From assembly GCA_002868985.1 (NCBI GenBank), contig PKTV01000302.1:940-9053 (forward strand): a DNA stretch of 8,114 nucleotides, given 5' to 3'. The position numbers were made by a program, and so were the translations under genes. The notes beneath the pieces were generated by a model. The model did no database searches and had not been told where the DNA came from. It was given only the letters and a program-made list of their open reading frames with translations. Of the stretch, positions 6,088 to 8,114 are shown in pieces; within the stretch, counting starts at the first letter, position 1, and each line of letters opens with the position of its first letter. This stretch comes from Desulfobacteraceae bacterium. GTDB taxonomy: Bacteria > Desulfobacterota > Desulfobacteria > Desulfobacterales > UBA11574.

Positions 6088-7110
6088 TTAAACTCCATAC
6101 CTGTCCCGCAGTCGGTGTGATAATTCCCGCACAACCTGAAACGCTTTTTCAACGGTTTTTTCTCCATCCGGGTTGACCAGACAGCAGGTTGCCGGAGATA
6201 AAAGACTTCTCGATATTAAAAACGCTTTATCGATGCCTTTATCATCCAATAAATCCCACAACGTCGACACCCTTGTTTCCAGCGAACCGATATCTTCAGC
6301 TTCAAAAGGCTCAAAATTTGTGGGTACAATTCCCCATACAATGACCCCGCCGCGGTCAAGGAATTTTTTTATCGATTTAGAATAGGATGAAAATACTTCT
6401 CCATTTTGGTATATATCCAGAGAAAGGATGTCAAGATCAAGATTCAAAAGGAAATCCCAGTCCGGATTTCCACACAGATGGATGCCGCGAGGTCTATGCA
6501 CCATAGAGAAAAAGTGCTCTAGGTCGTCTTTGGCCTTTATGTTGTCATAACCCGAAAGTGCACTGAATAAAAATTGCAGTCCCGGTTCATCAACAAACAT
6601 AAATGCATTAGAATTCATTTTTTGAAGCCGTTGCAGCTGGACATTGATGCGCTTTGCCATAAATTCGAGCATAAATGGGCGTATGGTGTCTTCAAAGAGA
6701 ATCGGTCGGTCATCTTGGTCAAGTACATTTAAGCCAAAACTGACGGGTCCTTCCAGTTGCCCTCTTATGGCGGGTCGGTCGGAAAGATTCATTTCTAGAA
6801 ATTTATGATAAACCACCGAATACGCTTTGCTGATGTCAAAGTATTCAGGTTCGTCAAAATGGGCCATGGTCTCTTCAAATTCATTGATAAATTTATCCAT
6901 GGAAAAACGAAGGGTTCGTTTTTCCATATCCAGAAGAATACCGGGAAAATTTTCGGCGGCCTGAACATACATGTCTTCATAGTAATTAACGTGCGGCAGC
7001 TGGGGCCAGAATGGAATATCCATGGATAGGGCGAATTCGAGTGCCCTGTCCGCATCTTTATGGGGCATGACAGCCATGGCGGTTGTATTTAGATTTCCGG
7101 GGATTGTCAT
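6088..7110 (-). CDS. MetE/UroD-superfamily protein (cobalamin-independent methionine synthase-like)
   Basis: A 340-residue TIM-barrel protein related to the catalytic domain of MetE and UroD-type methyltransferases. It shows GQLEGPVSFG (117-126, like the GPV motif of MetE), VDEPGLQF (173-180, like MetE DEPAL), HLCG (211-214), and ATCCLVNPDG (307-316) near the end. H211, C213 and C309 or C310 match the zinc ligands of MetE. The position of the MetE zinc-binding Glu appears to be Asp (D232 in LSLDIY), so zinc or substrate use may differ. It is about the size of the MetE C-terminal domain alone, so it cannot be a full two-domain MetE; the substrate is unknown. ATG 7108-7110 is chosen for GAGGA 5-6 nt ahead; a longer frame to 7302 only overlaps fumC. 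It starts 13 bp after fumC and is probably co-transcribed with it. Confidence 0.75.
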   Translation of the reverse strand: MTIPGNLNTTAMAVMPHKDADRALEFALSMDIPFWPQLPHVNYYEDMYVQAAENFPGILLDMEKRTLRFSMDKFINEFEETMAHFDEPEYFDISKAYSVVYHKFLEMNLSDRPAIRGQLEGPVSFGLNVLDQDDRPILFEDTIRPFMLEFMAKRINVQLQRLQKMNSNAFMFVDEPGLQFLFSALSGYDNIKAKDDLEHFFSMVHRPRGIHLCGNPDWDFLLNLDLDILSLDIYQNGEVFSSYSKSIKKFLDRGGVIVWGIVPTNFEPFEAEDIGSLETRVSTLWDLLDDKGIDKAFLISRSLLSPATCCLVNPDGEKTVEKAFQVVRELSHRLRDRYGV

Positions 7111-7123
7111 AACAGTCCTCTTC

Positions 7124-8114
7124 TTAAGAAAAAAAGATTCTTGCCAATTCTTTCTCAGAAAGAATCTTTTCCTCTCGTACAACTTCAATAATGGTTTTGC
7201 CGGTTTCATGGGCCTTGTTTGCAATGGTGGCTGCCTTGTCATATCCGATATGGGGCACCAGATAGGTTGCCATGGCCAGGCTTTTATCGATGTTGGCGGC
7301 ACATATTTGTCGATTGGCGCGAATCCCGCTGATGCATTTTTCAGCTAAAAGCTTGGTTGCAGAAGAAAGTAGGTCTATGGATTGCAGAAGGTTATAGGCA
7401 ATCACCGGCAGCATCACATTTAATTCAAAATTGCCCGCCTGTCCGCTTATGGTAATTGTGGTGTCGTTTCCCATGACCTGAGCGCATACCTGAATGACGG
7501 CTTCCGGAATAACCGGATTAATCTTTCCGGGCATAATAGAAGACCCGGGCTGAAGAGAAGGAATCGATATTTCACCCAGCCCGCACCTGGGGCCGGATGC
7601 AAGCCATCGGATGTCATTGCAAATTTTCACCAGACTGCCGGCGATGGTTTTTAAGGCGCCGCTGGTTTCGACCGCCGCGTCCTGTGCGCCCTGGGCTTCA
7701 AAATGGTTTTCTGCTTCCCTAAAGTTGAATTTTGAATGTTTCGAGATCAGGGCGACAACTTTTTTTGCAAAATAAGGATGGGTATTCAGGCCGTTTCCAA
7801 CAGCAGTTCCACCCAAGGCAAGTTCTGAGAGATGGTCTTGAGCGGTCTCAATTCTTTTTATGGCAAGCGCTATTTGTCTTTCATATCCTGAAAACTCCTG
7901 ACCCAAAAATATGGGTACGGCATCCTGCAGATGGGTTCTTCCGATTTTTTTTACATCTTTAAATTCAACGACTTTATCTGAAAGGCTTCTTTTGAGACTG
8001 CCCAATGAAGGAATAAGACTTTTTTTAATAAGGGTTAATGCAGAGATATGGATGGCAGAAGGGATGACGTCATTGCTTGATTGCCCGAGATTGACATGAT
8101 CATTGGGATGAACC
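7124..8114 (-). CDS. fumC: Class II fumarate hydratase (fumarase C), 5' end beyond window
   Basis: This ORF gives 329 residues, open to the right edge, about the last 70% of a class II fumarase (family usually about 460). It reversibly hydrates fumarate to L-malate in the citric-acid cycle, as a cofactor-free cytoplasmic tetramer. Motifs in order: VHPNDHVN (B-site His-Asn-Asp), GQSSNDVIPSA (active-site Ser-Ser-Asn), GRTHLQDAVP (catalytic His), LALGGTAVGNGLNTHP, WLASGPRCGLGEISIP, the superfamily signature GSSIMPGKINP with the catalytic Ser, GNFELN and HIGYDKAA. These favour fumarase over aspartate ammonia-lyase, though VIPEAVIQV and KTIIEVV are somewhat aspartase-like. The C-terminus stops at EKELARIFFS, lacking the short tail after that point in E. 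coli FumC. The frame has no stop up to base 8114, so the true start is outside. A MetE-like gene follows 13 bp downstream. Confidence 0.9.
   Translation of the reverse strand, partial: VHPNDHVNLGQSSNDVIPSAIHISALTLIKKSLIPSLGSLKRSLSDKVVEFKDVKKIGRTHLQDAVPIFLGQEFSGYERQIALAIKRIETAQDHLSELALGGTAVGNGLNTHPYFAKKVVALISKHSKFNFREAENHFEAQGAQDAAVETSGALKTIAGSLVKICNDIRWLASGPRCGLGEISIPSLQPGSSIMPGKINPVIPEAVIQVCAQVMGNDTTITISGQAGNFELNVMLPVIAYNLLQSIDLLSSATKLLAEKCISGIRANRQICAANIDKSLAMATYLVPHIGYDKAATIANKAHETGKTIIEVVREEKILSEKELARIFFS
7126..7170 (-). terminator. Hairpin with U-tract at the end of fumC, possible attenuator
   Basis: Read on the minus strand, AAAAGATTCTT (7170-7160) pairs with AAGAATCTTTT (7142-7132), an 11-bp perfect stem with a 17-nt loop followed by further T residues (TTTCTT). 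This resembles an intrinsic terminator, though it is AT-rich. A rival 9-bp stem (7165-7157 with 7155-7147) uses part of the first arm, so the two folds exclude each other. Both lie in the last codons of fumC, just before the MetE-like gene. Confidence 0.35.

Noticed and set aside
7111..7302. Longer N-terminus for the MetE-like protein
   Set aside because: It would overlap fumC in another frame; the extra residues look like a shadow, and the ATG at 7110 has a good ribosome site.
7022..7348. 108-codon plus-strand ORF across the fumC/MetE-like junction
   Set aside because: It is antisense to two well-supported genes and has no recognisable domain.

Overview
The window reads as a bacterial chromosome segment of moderate, slightly AT-rich composition. 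The best guess is an anaerobic deltaproteobacterium, in or near the Desulfobacterales. This guess rests on the mix of gene families: a DUF3786 protein, a short MetE-like methyltransferase-fold protein, a PAS/sigma54-activator gene and a YkgJ-type cysteine-cluster protein. No rRNA or other taxonomic marker is present, so it is an inference from gene content.

Left block (1-2912, + strand): a protein-quality-control cluster. It holds the 3' end of one small heat-shock protein gene, a hairpin, a strong sigma70-like promoter, a complete second hsp20 and a complete dnaK. The two Hsp20s would hold unfolding clients and DnaK would refold them. grpE and dnaJ are not next to dnaK here.

Middle block (2913-3720): a repeat-bearing stretch. 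A near-perfect 73-bp palindromic element flanked by TA lies just behind dnaK. A second, truncated copy in the same orientation lies about 600 bp further on. The two copies bracket one small minus-strand gene for a YkgJ-like cysteine-cluster protein. The element looks like a small non-autonomous mobile element (MITE-like).

Regulator block (3721-5133, - strand): a PAS domain and a sigma54-activating AAA+ domain with a Fis-type helix-turn-helix lie in one reading frame. A single in-frame TAA at 4753-4755, inside the PAS domain, separates them. It looks like one sensor-activator gene broken by a nonsense change, a sequencing error, or an unusual split gene.

Right block (5134-8114): an intergenic region of about 340 bp with a candidate promoter leads to a plus-strand DUF3786 gene. 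That gene converges on a minus-strand pair: a class II fumarase (fumC, its 5' end cut by the window edge) followed after 13 bp by a stand-alone MetE/UroD-superfamily protein. The fumC-metE-like junction carries two overlapping, mutually exclusive hairpins and a U-tract, so expression of the second gene may be attenuated.

No tRNA, rRNA, CRISPR array or transposase gene was seen. The most notable points are the in-frame stop in the sigma54 regulator and the palindromic repeat element with its truncated partner. I did not find a clear new multi-gene system.
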